Below are positions 46,356 through 57,560 of a stretch of 64,000 nt of DNA, in pieces; the stretch's first letter is position 1, and each line of letters begins with the position of its first letter. The position numbers were made by a program, and so were the translations under genes. The DNA is taken from the NCBI GenBank assembly GCA_033977485.1, contig CM066991.1:57717350-57781349 (forward strand), in the 5' to 3' direction. The notes below the pieces were generated by a model. The model was not told the origin of the DNA and did not search any database. It was given only the letters and a program-made list of their open reading frames with translations. Source of the stretch: Hydrangea macrophylla. Taxonomy: Eukaryota; Streptophyta; Magnoliopsida; Cornales; Hydrangeaceae.

Positions 46356-46639
46356 TACTCCCCGCGGGCCCCGCTTCGCTTTGTTTCGCTCTGTTTTGCT
46401 CCGTTTTGCCCTATTTTGGCCTGTTCTGCCCATTTTTAGCCCCAATCAGCTCCGTTGGTCCATTTCGGTCGAGATCTATGAGGTTTTGCCCCCAACAGTT
46501 CAAAAGTTGTGAGGGCTACCTCCAATAAGCAAAAACTAAGAAAAATCGACTCTCGAAGACCCGAATCGGCTGATTCAGGACGACCGTCGCAAATTTCGAT
46601 CAAACCCGAGAGTTTCGATAACGAATCCCGAATTTTGGC

Positions 46640-49148
46640 TGATACACCGAAACTAACAAAAAGAGATTCCCCGAAAACCCCACATCATCCCCCGAGGACA
46701 GAAGCGAAAAGATACCAGCTCCCGAAGGCCCCGACCGGCACTCTTGGATTGAGCACCGCAAGACTTGATCAACCGTGAGAGATTCAGAGATGGGTCCTGG
46801 TTTCCGATCAACAAAAAGAGATTCTCCAAGAACCCTCCAACATCCCCCAAGGACAAAAACAAGACAGATACCAGCTCCCGGAGGCCCCGACCGGCCCTCT
46901 TGGATTGAGAATCACAAGACTTGATCAACCGTGAGAGATTCAGAGATGGGTCCTGGTTTCCGATCAACAAAAAGAGATTCTCCGAGAACCCTCCAACATC
47001 CCCCGAGGACAAAAACAAGATAGATACCAGCTTCTGGAGGCCCCGACCGACCCTCTTGGATTGAGCATCGCAAGACTTGATCAACCGTGAGAGATTCAGA
47101 GATGGGTCCTGGTTTTCCGATCAACAAAAAGAGATTCTCCGAGAACCCTCCAACATCCCCCGAGGACAAAAACAAGACAGATACCAGCTCCCGGAGGCCC
47201 CGACCGGCCCTCTTGGATTGAGCATCGCAAGACTTGATCAACCGTGAGAGATTCAGAGATGGGTCCTGGTTTTCGATCAACAAAAAGAGATTCTCCGAGA
47301 ACCATCCAGCATCCCCCGAGGACAGAAACAAGACAGATACTAGCTCCAAGAGGCCCCGACCAACCCTCTTGGATTGAGCATCGCAAGACTTGATCAACCG
47401 TGAGAGATTCAGAGATGGGTCCTGGTTTTCGATCAACAAAAAGAGATTCTCCGAGAACCCTCCAACATCCCCCAAGGACAAAAACAAGACAGATACCAGC
47501 TCCCGGAGGCCCCGACCGGCCCTCTTGGATTGAGCATCGCAAGACTTGATCAACCGTGAGAGATTCAGAGATGGGTCCTGGTTTCCAATCAACAAAAAGA
47601 GATTCTCCGAGAACCCTCCAACATCCCCCGAGGACAAAAACAAGACAGATACCAGCTTCCGGAGGCCCCGACCGGCCCTCTTGGGTTGAGCATTGCAAGA
47701 CTTGATCAACCGTGAGAGATTCAGAGATGGGTCCTGGTTTCCGATCAATGAAATGAGATTCCCCGAAAACCCCGCATCATCCCCCGAGGACAGAAGGGAA
47801 AGATACCAGCTCCCGGAGGCCCAGACCGGCCCTCTTGGATTGAGCACCGCAAGACTTGATCAACCGTGAGAGATTCAGAGATGGGTCCTGGTTTCCGATC
47901 AACAAAAAGAGATTCTCCGAGAACCCTCCAACATTCCCCAAGGACAAAAACAAGACAGATACCAGCTCCCGGAGGCCCCGACCGGCCCTCTTGGATTGAG
48001 CATCGCAAGACTTGATCAACCGTGAGAGATTCAGAGATGGGTCCTGGTTTCCGATCAACAAAAAGAGATTCTCCGAGAACCCTCCAACATCCCCCGAGGA
48101 TAAAAACAAGACTGATACCAGCTCCCGGAGGCCCCGACCGGCCCTCTTGGATTAAGCATTGCAAGACTTGATCAACCGTGAGAGATTTAGAGATGGGTCC
48201 TAGTTTTCGATCAACAAAAAGAGATTCTCTGAGAACCATCCAGCATCCCCCGAGGACAGAAACAAGACAGATACCAGCTCCCGGAGACCCCCACCAGCCC
48301 TCTTGGATTGAGCATCGTAAGACTTGATCAACCGTGAGAGATTCAGAGATGGGTCTGGTTTCTGATCAACAAAAAGAGATTCTCCGACAACCCTCCAACA
48401 TCCCCCAAGGACAAAAACAAGACAGATACCAGCTCCCGGAGGCCCCGACCGGCCCTCTTGGATTAAGCACCGAAAGATCTGATCAACTGTGAGAGATTCA
48501 GAGATGGGTCCTGGTTCCCGATCAAGAAAAGAGATTCCCCGAGAATCCCGCATCATCCCCCGAGGACAGAAACAAGACAGATACTAGCTCCAAGAGGCCC
48601 CGACCAGCCCTCTTGGATTGAGCATCGCAAGACTTGATCAACCGTGAGAGATTCAGAGATGGGTCCTGGTTTTCGATCAACAAAAAGAGATTCTCCGAGA
48701 ACCCTCCAACATCCCCCAATGACAAAAACAAGACAGATACCAGCTGCCGGAGGCCCCGACCGGCCCTCTTGGATTGAGCATCGCAAGACTTGATCAACCG
48801 TGAGAGATTCAGAGATGGGTCTTGGTTTCCAATCAACAAAAAGAGATTCTCCGAGAACCCTCCAACATCCCCCGAGGACAAAAACAAGACAGATACCAGC
48901 TTCCGGAGGCCCCGACCGGCCCTCTTGGGTTGAGCATCGCAAGACTTGATCAACCGTGAGAGATTCAGAGATGGGTCCTGGTTTCCGATCAACGAAATGA
49001 GATTCCCCGAAAACCCTGCATCATCCCCCGAGGACAGAAGGGAAAGATACCAGCTCCCGGAGGCCCCGACCGGCCCTCTTGGATTGAGCACCGCAAGACT
49101 TGATCAACCATGAGAGATTCAGAGATGGGTCCTGGTTTCCGATCAACA
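46640..49148. repeat. 156-bp tandem array (about 16 units) in element C
   Basis: Units of 155-157 bp start, for example, at CTCTTGGATT 46,741, 46,897 and 47,053. Each contains GAGATTCAGAGATGGGTCCT, CAACATCCCCCGAGGAC and GGAGGCCCCGACCGGCCCTC. Since 156 is 52 codons, long open frames exist on the minus strand, but they are by-products of the period. Unit variants recur in the same order at +1,244 bp (TAGCTCCAAG 47,341/48,585; GTTTCCAATC 47,581/48,825; ACCAGCTTCC 47,651/48,895), a higher-order duplication. The array ends abruptly inside the 3' LTR at 49,149. It lies upstream of the antisense PMD gene. Confidence 0.9.
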
Positions 49149-50108
49149 AAGATCATGTTACTGTTCTGTCCACTATTCACAGCAAGCACATTCTAACTTT
49201 CATTCTTTGATTTGATGCTTACATACATTCGAAATTAGCTCATGTCTTAGGAAGTAGTTCATACTACATTTTTATATATCCCATGATGATTCCTTCATAC
49301 ATTCATACATATTCTAGATTTCAAAGTCATTCTAGGAATTCATGTACACAAACACACTACAACCTTTGCACATTTTAAGATCATATATTGCATCCATGCA
49401 AGATTTGGGGATTTCATGGCTCCTAATCTAAGAAGATCATAAGGAATGAACTTGATCATACGTTCGTGTTTCCCCCCGATCTAATCTTCCTTCCTCATCC
49501 ATCCCGGGGATCGAGAGTTCTTCTTTTCCTCAAAGATTAACATGCATCATACTAGCTTGCTAAGCATATTTTGATTTCTTTGATTATTTTGTTTCAAGAA
49601 CAATTCATGTCCCCCTTTAGATTAGGAAGTCTTGATTATTTGATATGTGATTAGATGATTTTTCCTAGGTTTATTTGTGTGATCTTTCACTTTGCATTGT
49701 TTTATACTTGGCTTAGATCTTATGAATGATATCTTATCTTTAGATCTTCCAATTTCAAATTTTCTTATGTGATGCAATATACTATCATAGTATTATTTGT
49801 CGAACCAAACATAGTATAAGATGATTATTTGGATGCTAATTGAGGCCCGTCGATAGACGGGGCGAGTTGAGGGTGTTTTAGTAGTGACAAAGGCTCCTTC
49901 CTCTCTCGTACCAAAACCCCGAGCCAAGTTCTTTGGTTATGAAGGACCGGTGCCCTTTATCCATTTGGGTGAGTCAAATTAGGTTTCTTGGTTCCTTAAA
50001 GACCAAGTGGCGACTCTGTATCTATTTTCAACAGACCTTTGCTCTTTCTTTGATTAAAATCAAACAAGTTTCAAAAGCAAACAAAGCGGTGGAATCCCGG
50101 TATCCACA
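49149..50108 (+). repeat. 3' LTR of element C, last 960 bp only
   Basis: It matches 32,741-33,701 with about 20 differences by eye and ends TATCCACA followed by the CTTAC duplication. The first 2.3 kb, including palindromes and TATA box, are missing; the join is to the 156-bp array. Confidence 0.9.
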
Positions 50109-50364
50109 CTTACATTCTACATTTTTAGTACCATCTCGCAATTCAACTTCAATAAAGTCATCCCATACCTTAGACGTTTTCTTTCTCTTCCTCTTCTAAA
50201 ATGCTCTCCCCCTCATCACCTTCTTCTTCTTCTTCCTTCATATTAGTAGTTCCTTCTATTTCTGTGACATCAACAGTATGATTCGTACATGAGCCTGTTG
50301 TTGATTGAAATGGACTAGGAATAATTGTTTCCTTTTCAGCCATCCCATGCTCTGGGGTTGTCAT
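50109..50364 (-). pseudogene. hAT element I transposase, N-terminus and BED finger start
   Basis: The start at 50,364 gives MTTPEHGMAEKETIIPSPFQ, with an acidic run (KEEEEEGDEGESILEEEEK) before a stop at 50,170. In a shifted frame the strand reads KRKKTSKVWDDFIEVELRDG and TKNVEC, the first half of a BED zinc finger. It is cut at the CTTAC duplication and resumes at 30,437 with KWCKN, so the two finger cysteines lie on opposite sides of the 19.7-kb insertion. A frameshift near 50,200 separates the acidic N-terminus from the finger. Confidence 0.8.
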
Positions 50365-51249
50365 GTTCTACAAATTAACAACCATAGTTAGTGTATAATA
50401 TTAAACAACAAAATTGTAGAAAGACTTGAAGTGAAATAGTAGAAAGACTTGAAAATTAAAAACCAACAGTAAATTACAAAATTATAGAAACGAACCACTT
50501 AACAACCAATGTTGTGGGTCTTTTTTTGGTTGCAAGAAACAAAAATGTACAATAGTGTAGAAAGACTTGAAAATTAACAACCAATGCTAAATTAACATGG
50601 ATGATGATCATATATTCACATCACTTACACAATTTATGATCTATGTATATGTATATTTATTTATTAAAAAAGAAAGAAAAAAAAGGCAGAAGGAAGTAAG
50701 GAATTGTAGGAAAGTATCATAGAATTGATGAAAGTAAGCTTTGAAAGTGAGAGAGAGAGAGAGAGAGACGAACCTGAGAGAGGAGAACCTGAGAGAGAGG
50801 GACTCGTTGCCCTGCCGCTGCTACTTATAGAAAGAAGAGAGAGTAAGTTTCAAACCCTTCAAAAGCCAAATATATATAGACCTAAAACATCAATGTTTAC
50901 TTTGAAGAAAAATAAATATAAAAAATTAACCATTAGTAACCCAAGTCAAAGCCATGCGATTTGATGGCCAGGGGCCTAATCTTACACTTCCCAAACTCAT
51001 AAATTTTGGAAACATAGAACCCCTCTGGTCCGATTATATATATATAATCCTGTCAATCCAGCCACATATTGTCTACTTGGTTCTCTCTCATATTCAACTA
51101 CAACAAATATCTAAAAGCCTTTTTTCTCGGTTAGCTAGATATATATAATATATATATATACATGGAGGAGCTTCAAATAGCCATATCAATGGGGGATATT
51201 CTCAGAAGACTCCAACACTAGGGTGAGTACGAGATATCTGATGATGATG
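50365..51249. other. 5' non-coding side of hAT element I
   Basis: AT-rich with a (GA)n run at about 50,749-50,768 and (TA)n near 51,130-51,160. No gene was found. The right terminal repeat of the hAT element should lie here or beyond element D, but I could not identify it. Confidence 0.45.
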
Positions 51250-51254
51250 GGTAT

Positions 51255-51294
51255 TGATGATGCCAAAATTTGGTAAGAGGTAAATAGAGCAGAT

Positions 51295-51343
<49 letters not shown>

Positions 51344-51946
51344 GTTCTTTTGTATATGGTTCAGCCCTATTAATGAAGGTACCTACATCCACGTGTATGT
51401 CTGAGCACGCTCACTATACTGTAAAAAGCCAGAGACCTGTGGTGAACCAACAATAGTTTGGAGCTACTGTAGGTCAGTCGGGCGTGTTGGTGAATACTAT
51501 AGAGGTGCTATAGAGACTGAAAAGTCAGTCCCTTTGAAGGGGGGTGAGTGGTCTCTTTTATAGATGCAAGAGACCTACTCATACATGGATAAGAAAATAT
51601 AATACAATTGAGCTTGATTAGCATTAATTGTGGAGTTTCCTAATTGGATTAGGAAATAATGTCCCCTTTCCGTAAGTCTTCTATCTTGAGTAGGAAACTG
51701 CCTGGAATATTTTGGGGCATGTGTTGTGGGCCCAGCTGGCCTATGCCTGTACAGATCATTCCAGTGTGGTCTTCCCGACCTGTAGGTCTGGTCATGAATG
51801 AACCGCTCGGGATGGTGAGTCACGGGTAGACTAGACCGCTCGGGCTGATGCTTGTCCAAGGAGTTGTGCATAATTTGATCGGGACAGGGACCGACTGCTG
51901 AGTTGAACCGCTCGGTTATAGGACAGAGCCAATTTTGGGTGTATTA
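51255..51946 (-). repeat. 3' LTR of element D (plus-strand left copy)
   Basis: It starts TGATGATGCC and ends GGGTGTATTA; includes (GA)n at 51,297-51,338, a CTTTTATAGA box (TATAAAAG, minus, about 51,554) and three ACCGCTCGG motifs. Just inside it the minus strand reads ATAGGGGGTAGC, the polypurine tract, partly used by F's target site. Confidence 0.8.
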
Positions 51947-51959
51947 GCTACCCCCTATT

Positions 51960-53458
51960 TGTTGGGTTAGTGCTCTCAAACCATTACTTTATGTATGAGA
52001 CATTAGCATTTTAATATATGGATATCAGTTTTACATTATGTATGTTCCTTTCATGAGATGATTGTTTAATCCATAAGTATCATAGTAAGTAATTCGTGTA
52101 TGTATGAGATATATACAAGTGAGATACGAATTACTATTCTTTGATACTTAAAGCTTGTCACAGTGGATGATGAGACTGGATATCTCATCAGGTCTACACT
52201 GTAGCATGATTGACTACCATTGGATGGAGTGATTAATCTCAATCACTAGAGTGTTACTCTTAGTTGATATGCTAGTGCTTATAGTGCATTGACGGACCTA
52301 AGCTTTCCTATTGACACTCAAGACTGTCAAATAGTCAATAGGAACTCATAACTTGTATAAGGTATGTGTTCTTAATCTTGAGACGATTATGAACACAGAC
52401 TATGGATATGACTGCTTTGACTTACCAATCAGTGAGGTCTATAAAAGATCAACACCTGGGTATCTTGGGTATGTCATGTTCATAGGGTTGTGAACATATA
52501 TTGTCAAGATAGAATCTACCCTCTGATTCAGAGTAAGCATTCCCTTAAGAATGTCACCAAGTTGATTACTGAGTACTGCAGTCTTGTTGATAAGAGTTAT
52601 CAACATGTTTGGTAATCATGAGAGGTGAATGGGACTCAAGGAATACAAGAAGTAATCATGATTCAGGTTGACAGTAACAGTTATCCGACTACCTGAATAT
52701 GGTTACAAATGCTAACGGTAGAGGGACATTAGTACACCATACAAGTCTAGTTATCGCTTCGGATATGTTCTTTTGCGTTGGAGTTCAGTTATCGTTTTAT
52801 AGTGGAGTAAACGTTAACTGATCAGTCGATTAATTTGCTGATCAAAGAGTTTGGTCATGAGAATTAATCAACTGATCTGAGCCAACAATAAAGAGCCTAG
52901 GAGGTCCAACTCTTAGCTCCGCTAGGATGCTTGGAAAGGCAAATGAGGATGATGTCAAGACAGGTTCGATCGATCGAAGTTGTCTCGATCGATTGAAGTC
53001 TAGACAGGTTCGATCGATTGAAGATGGTTCGATCGATCTAAGGTTCGATCGATCGAAACCACTTCGATCACTCGAAGTCTAGGTCGGTTCTGGGAATCTA
53101 TAAATAAGGCAGCTGCGTTCTGGAAAAGGGGTTCGTCGTTTTTATTAACCAGACGCTGCTGAAACTGTTTTAGATTACCAAACCTTCTCCTTCCTCTCTA
53201 TTAGAGATCCCACCATCTCTAGTCTCTCCGGGAAGCATCCGCATGAGACATAAGGGTGAAGACAGCCTAGTGGAGGCTGCTGCATCACCAAGGAGAAGAA
53301 AATCAGAATTGGGTTCAAGACACTAAGGTATAACTCTTGTCCCCTCTTGTACGCATCTATGGAATTGACGAGTAGTAGATCCGGGGATACCAAACGTTTT
53401 ATAACTTGATTATTTCCGCTGCGCGTTTAAAAATTAATTTAAACCAGTTTTTCCATCA
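51960..53458 (+). repeat. 5' LTR of element F (1,499 bp)
   Basis: It starts TGTTGGGTTAGTGC and ends CCATCA. A CTATAAATA box lies at 53,098-53,106, with a palindrome cluster at 52,965-53,076 just before it. It has the same length as the 3' copy. Confidence 0.95.
52965..53106 (+). promoter_or_regulatory. LTR F promoter: TTCGATCGATCGAA cluster and TATA box
   Basis: TTCGATCGATCGAA (52,965-52,978 and 53,044-53,057, perfect 14-bp palindromes) and four close variants fill 110 bp ending about 22 bp before CTATAAATA. The 3' LTR has the same layout (about 60,160-60,300). More copies lie in the leader at 53,630-53,735 and 53,860-53,932. Confidence 0.55.
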
Positions 53459-53460
53459 AT

Positions 53461-53473
53461 TGGTATCAGAGCC
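53461..53473 (+). other. Primer binding site of element F
   Basis: TGGTATCAGAGCC, two bases after the LTR, matches the initiator tRNA-Met 3' end. Confidence 0.9.
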
Positions 53474-55156
53474 ACGCTCGTTTGGATCTATAGATGCATT
53501 TTTTAAACACTATATTGATTTGCATATTGATTTTAGAACTGTTTTCAAAACGGCATTGTCACAGATCTGTTTCTGCAGTGTTATCGCAGCAGAATACAAT
53601 TCTGTGATTGCATGGGATGCAAGGCGGGTTCGATCGATCGAACATGTTTCGATCGATCGACCATCCTCTGTACTCGAGCGATCGAACAGTCGTCGATCGA
53701 TCGAAACCTTCTGGTATTCGATCGATCTAACGAAGTTAGATCGATCGAGATAGACTCTTTGTCAGGTTCTCTGTTTCACAATTTTAAAGTGTTTTGAAAT
53801 TAAAAACTTTTATTTTAAAATATTCTATAAAATTTTCAAATCATTCCGTGAAACAGAATGTTCAAGCGATTGAACAGTGTTCAATCGATCGAAGGTTCGA
53901 GCGATCGAACGGTCTTCGATCGATCGAACTGTGACAGAGAAGTAAGATGTTGTTTTAAGTTCTAATTCAGTATGTAAAGAGTTTATATACTGTGTGAATC
54001 AATTAAGTGTTTCAACAGTTAAATATATTTGTTATGTATGTATGGATGCGTGTACGACTAACCCTTTTGCAGCTAGATTAGTCGCTATCTCCCATGGCAC
54101 CAAATCATTTGAACATTTGTATTTAAATTGTTTGAGATTGGTGCATGTTGTAATTTAAGTTTGGTTTGGTTTTAAGGCATATGTAAAGGGCGCTGCGACT
54201 TCAATCCTACGAAAAGGAAAGTCGCACCGGTTTCCCTAGCCTTTTATTTTGTTGTTATTTCTATTTCTAGATAAATTGTAAACTTTGAAAGAAGCATAGG
54301 ACAAATGTAATAGAATTAGAAAATCCATGAAGATGGAGCAAGGAGCCGTTATCCATGAAGATGGAGCTAGAGGCGATCAAACCAAAAGGAGGTTCTATAG
54401 AGATAGAGCCATGGGAGATAGAGGCATTGTTTGAATGCCTGTATTTTATTTTAGTTTTTTGTTTTATGTGCTTGGTTTGTGATTGGCGTATAATACATTG
54501 TTGCATGCACTTAAAACAAGTTTTCTAAAATAAAATTCAAAAACCGTTTTCAACACATTAGTAAACATCGGATGTTTATGGGTAGTGTGTAAAAACAAAT
54601 TTTTCTTTAAAAGCAAAATCCTTAATTTACCAAATCTAGTGGGAGAGGGTCTTATTTTGACACCCACGATCTTCCATTAACGGTTCACTGTAAGATGAGT
54701 CGTGCATTCTGTGTCACCTCGCTTGGGGTGATCATTCCATACGGAGGGTGCATTACTCATTGGTTACTAGATGTGAACTTCTTATGATAGGATCAATCAG
54801 ACGTGTTAGAGGGTGACCACCACACGGAGGCGCTACTTGAGACAGTTGTGATTGGATCCTAGTTAATGGTACACACTAGCTAAGCTATGGATAAGGGATC
54901 CCACACGGGGCATTGTTCAGAAACTTAGAGATTAAAAGGGATCGGGAGTCATAACTTGTTTTGCAAGAGTTGCATAGCGGACAAGTCTTGATTAATCGAA
55001 AAATAGAAAATTGACCTCCACACGGAGGCTTTATTCTTTTGTTTCGATATTCTGGCGACTTTGTTTTAAAATAAGAGTTTTAAGGATTCTTTTATTTCAA
55101 ACTGTCAAATCCTGATATCCATATTTATTTTGTTTGTTTGATTTTCAGTAATCATA
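53474..55156 (+). other. Long leader of element F
   Basis: This 1.7-kb stretch has no coding potential. It holds more TCGATCGA-type palindromes (53,630-53,735 and 53,860-53,932). Four CACACGGAGG-like motifs lie at about 54,737, 54,810, 54,902 and 55,018, perhaps RNA structure or packaging elements. TTGATTTTCAG just before the gag start could be a splice acceptor. Confidence 0.5.
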
Positions 55157-56100
55157 ATGTCTGGATCTGCATTTAGTCCACTTGCCACCATACTCACTCA
55201 AAACAAGTTAACTGGAAACAACTACACTGAATGGAAACGTAACCTTGACATCGTGTTAACTGCGGAGGATCACATATATGTCCTCACCACCCCATGCCCC
55301 GAAGAACCCGCGGCAAATGCTTCGGCAGCTGCCAGACTCGAGTTCGACAAATGGAAGAAGTCGAATGGAATGACTCGTTGCTATATTCTGGCCTCAATGG
55401 CTGGTGTATTGCAACACCAATTCCAATCGAATGATTCTGCCAGTGACATTATCACATCCCTAAAAAAGATGTTTGGGGAGCATGGCAGGCCTGCCAGACA
55501 GGTAGCCATGCAAAAGATAATGAGTGCAAAGATGTCGGAAGGGACTCCAGTCAAGGAACATGTTTTAAAAATGATTGATTATTTAAACGAGCTGGAGACC
55601 CTAGGTGCCAACATCGATGCACAGACCCAAGTTGATATGATCCTTAATTCGCTGTCGCCTTCATTCGCTCAATTTAAACTTAACGATAATATGAATCAAA
55701 TGAATTTTTTAATGAGCGAATTGATGAGTTCTCTTTTGGCAGCTGAAGGGGTGATCAAACCTGGGGTCAACGTTTTGAACGTTGAGAAAAGCGCTTCCTC
55801 CTCCCGATCTGTGCCGAAAGGAAAGAAAGGGAAGAAGAAAGCTAGCACTGGTGGTTCAAATGTTGGACCAGTCCCTAAGATTGCAAAATCTAAGGGAAAA
55901 GGTAAGGGCAAAGGGAAGGTGGGTGGCCAAGGCAAAGGAAAGTGTTTCCAATGCGGTGAGAAGGGCCACTGGAAGAGGAACTGTCCAGAATTCTTAGCTA
56001 CAAGAGTTCAAGGTATGATTGAATCACATGTGATTGAAGTAAGTTTTATAACGGATACTTCAAACACTTGGTGCATTGATTCTGGTGCGACTAATGTAAT
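55157..56100 (+). pseudogene. gag: Copia gag and protease start, element F
   Basis: The ATG at 55,157 gives MSGSAFSPLATILTQNKLTG and NYTEWKRNLDIVLTAEDHIY, typical of Copia gag. The capsid continues to about codon 220, then a Lys/Gly-rich linker and the zinc knuckle CFQCGEKGHWKRNC (C-x2-C-x4-H-x4-C). The protease starts with WCIDSGATN (about 56,069-56,095, catalytic Asp kept). A one-base frameshift follows directly (about 56,088-56,110), and the rest reads in the next frame. Gag forms the particle and the knuckle binds RNA. Confidence 0.85.
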
Positions 56101-56103
56101 TCA

Positions 56104-57560
56104 TTGCAGGGGTTCAGATCAACCAGGAGGTGCAGTGATGGGGAAATCGTACTTACTCTAGGTTCTAGCGCAACCGTTTCTGCGGTTGCTATAGGAGTCG
56201 TAGTTTTAGAATTTCTAGACAATAAAATTTTGATTTTATCAGATGTACTTTACGTCCCTTCAATGAGACGTAATTTAATTTCAGTTTCTAATTTATCGAA
56301 TAATGGTTATTCTTTTCATTTTGGAACTGAAGTTGTGATTAAAAGAAATAGTTCTTTTATATGTTCTGGTGTTAAATCAAATGGTTTGTATGTGATTACT
56401 CCCAATATTTCTAAAGACTCTTGCATGGAACTTAATAACTCAGTGGTTAATATACCATCTAAAAGAAAGAGACCTTCCACTAATCCAACCAGGCTTTGGC
56501 CCATGAGGCTTGGCCATATCAATCTAAATAGGATTGGCAGACTAGTCAAAGAACGGATCTTAGGCGATTTGGTTCTCGAACCAATGGAAGTCTGTGAGTC
56601 TTGTTTAGAGGGTAAGATGACCAAAAGGCCCTTTCCCGCAAAGGGCAATAGGACCAATGCATTGTTGGAATTAGTTCATACTGATGTGTGTGGACCAATA
56701 AATATTAGAGCAAGGGGTGGTTATGAGTATTTCATAACATTTACCGATGACCACTCTAGGTATGGATATGTGTACCTAATGCAGCACAAGTCTGAAGCCT
56801 TTGAAAAGTTCAAAGAGTTTAGGACTGAAGTGGAGAAGCAATTGGGCACACATATCAAGGCCATTTGATCTGATCGAGGTGGCGAGTACCTCTCTAATGA
56901 GTTTATTGATCACCTCGTACAGAATGGGATTCTGTCACAGTTGACTGCTCCTGGTACGCCTCAGCAGAACGGTGTAGCGGAGAGAAGGAATCGGACTCTT
57001 TTAGACATGACTAGGTCGATGATGAGTTATTCTGAGTTGCCATTATTCCTTTGGGGTTATACTTTGGAAACCGCTGCTTACATACTAAATCTAGTACCAA
57101 GAAAATCTGTTCCAAGGACACCACGAGAGATGTGGATTGGGCGCAAGCCTTCTTTGCAACATCTCCGGATATGGGGGTGTCCGGCACATATGCTGAAAGG
57201 AAAGATAAGCAAATTGGATTCTAGATCGGAAGTATGTTACTTTGTGGGTTATCCAAAGGGTACTTATGGATGGTATTTTTATGATCCAAGGGAACAGAAA
57301 GTGTTTGTTAGTACAAATGCTGTTTTCTTAGAGGATGATTATATCATGAACCATAAACCTAAGGGAAGGATAGATCTTAGAGAGATAGAAGGAGAGCCCT
57401 CAGTCCAACCCGCAGTTAATAACGATGTAAATCAAGAAAACGCCATTTCTTCACCTATTTCCGCACCGGTATCTCGTCGTAGTGGGAGGATGATCAGCCA
57501 GCCTGATAGATACATGTTCTTAGGAGAAGTTTTTGAAGCTGTCTCCATAGAATCTGAATC
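56104..57560 (+). pseudogene. int: Copia protease end and integrase, element F
   Basis: After the frameshift the protease continues (LQGF-type loop, ILSDVLYVPSMRRNLISVSN). The GAG-pre-integrase region carries the HHCC remnant (RLGHINLNRIGRL, CESCLEGKMTKRPF). The integrase core has ELVHTDVCGP (first Asp), SDRGGEY (second Asp, right after a TGA at 56,866) and [15 protein letters not shown] (Glu). RIWGCPAHM and [18 protein letters not shown] follow. The single stop is a likely CGA to TGA change. Confidence 0.85.

Larger units (their letters stand above)
30443..50108 (+). mobile_element. Element C: 19.7-kb Tat-type Ty3/Gypsy, CTTAC duplication
   Basis: It runs from TGTAGACACC (30,443) to TATCCACA (50,108), flanked by CTTAC at 30,438-30,442 and 50,109-50,113. 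Order: 5' LTR (3,259 bp), primer site, leader with a 51-bp repeat array, gag-PR-RT-RNase H-second RNase H-INT in one frame, 3' region with short repeats, two antisense genes (DUF7745-like and plant mobile domain), a 156-bp tandem array, and the last 960 bp of the 3' LTR. The missing 2.3 kb of 3' LTR must have been lost after insertion, because the outer end and duplication are intact. By eye the shared LTR parts differ at about 20 of 960 positions, so the insertion is fairly recent. Confidence 0.9.
23888..51249 (-). mobile_element. Ac-type hAT element I, split by two retrotransposons
   Basis: The left end TAGGGGTCTACTCGAGCC (23,888) is a hAT-type terminal repeat. The transposase reads on the minus strand in three blocks: N-terminus and BED finger start (50,364-50,109), BED finger end and catalytic region (30,437-29,376), and catalytic C-terminus with dimerisation domain (25,252-24,594). 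The breaks coincide exactly with two LTR insertions that have 5-bp duplications, so all three blocks are one original gene. The right end of the element was not found before element D begins at 51,255. Confidence 0.8.

Noticed and set aside
46653..49091. Long minus-strand open frames (up to about 311 codons) as a repeat protein
   Set aside because: They follow the 156-bp period (52 codons), occur in more than one frame, and show no start context, domain or conservation signal.
51255..51946. Palindrome module in the LTRs of elements D and E
   Set aside because: ACCGCTCGG recurs three times but is not palindromic, and E shows only one ACCGGT; I count these LTRs as lacking the module.
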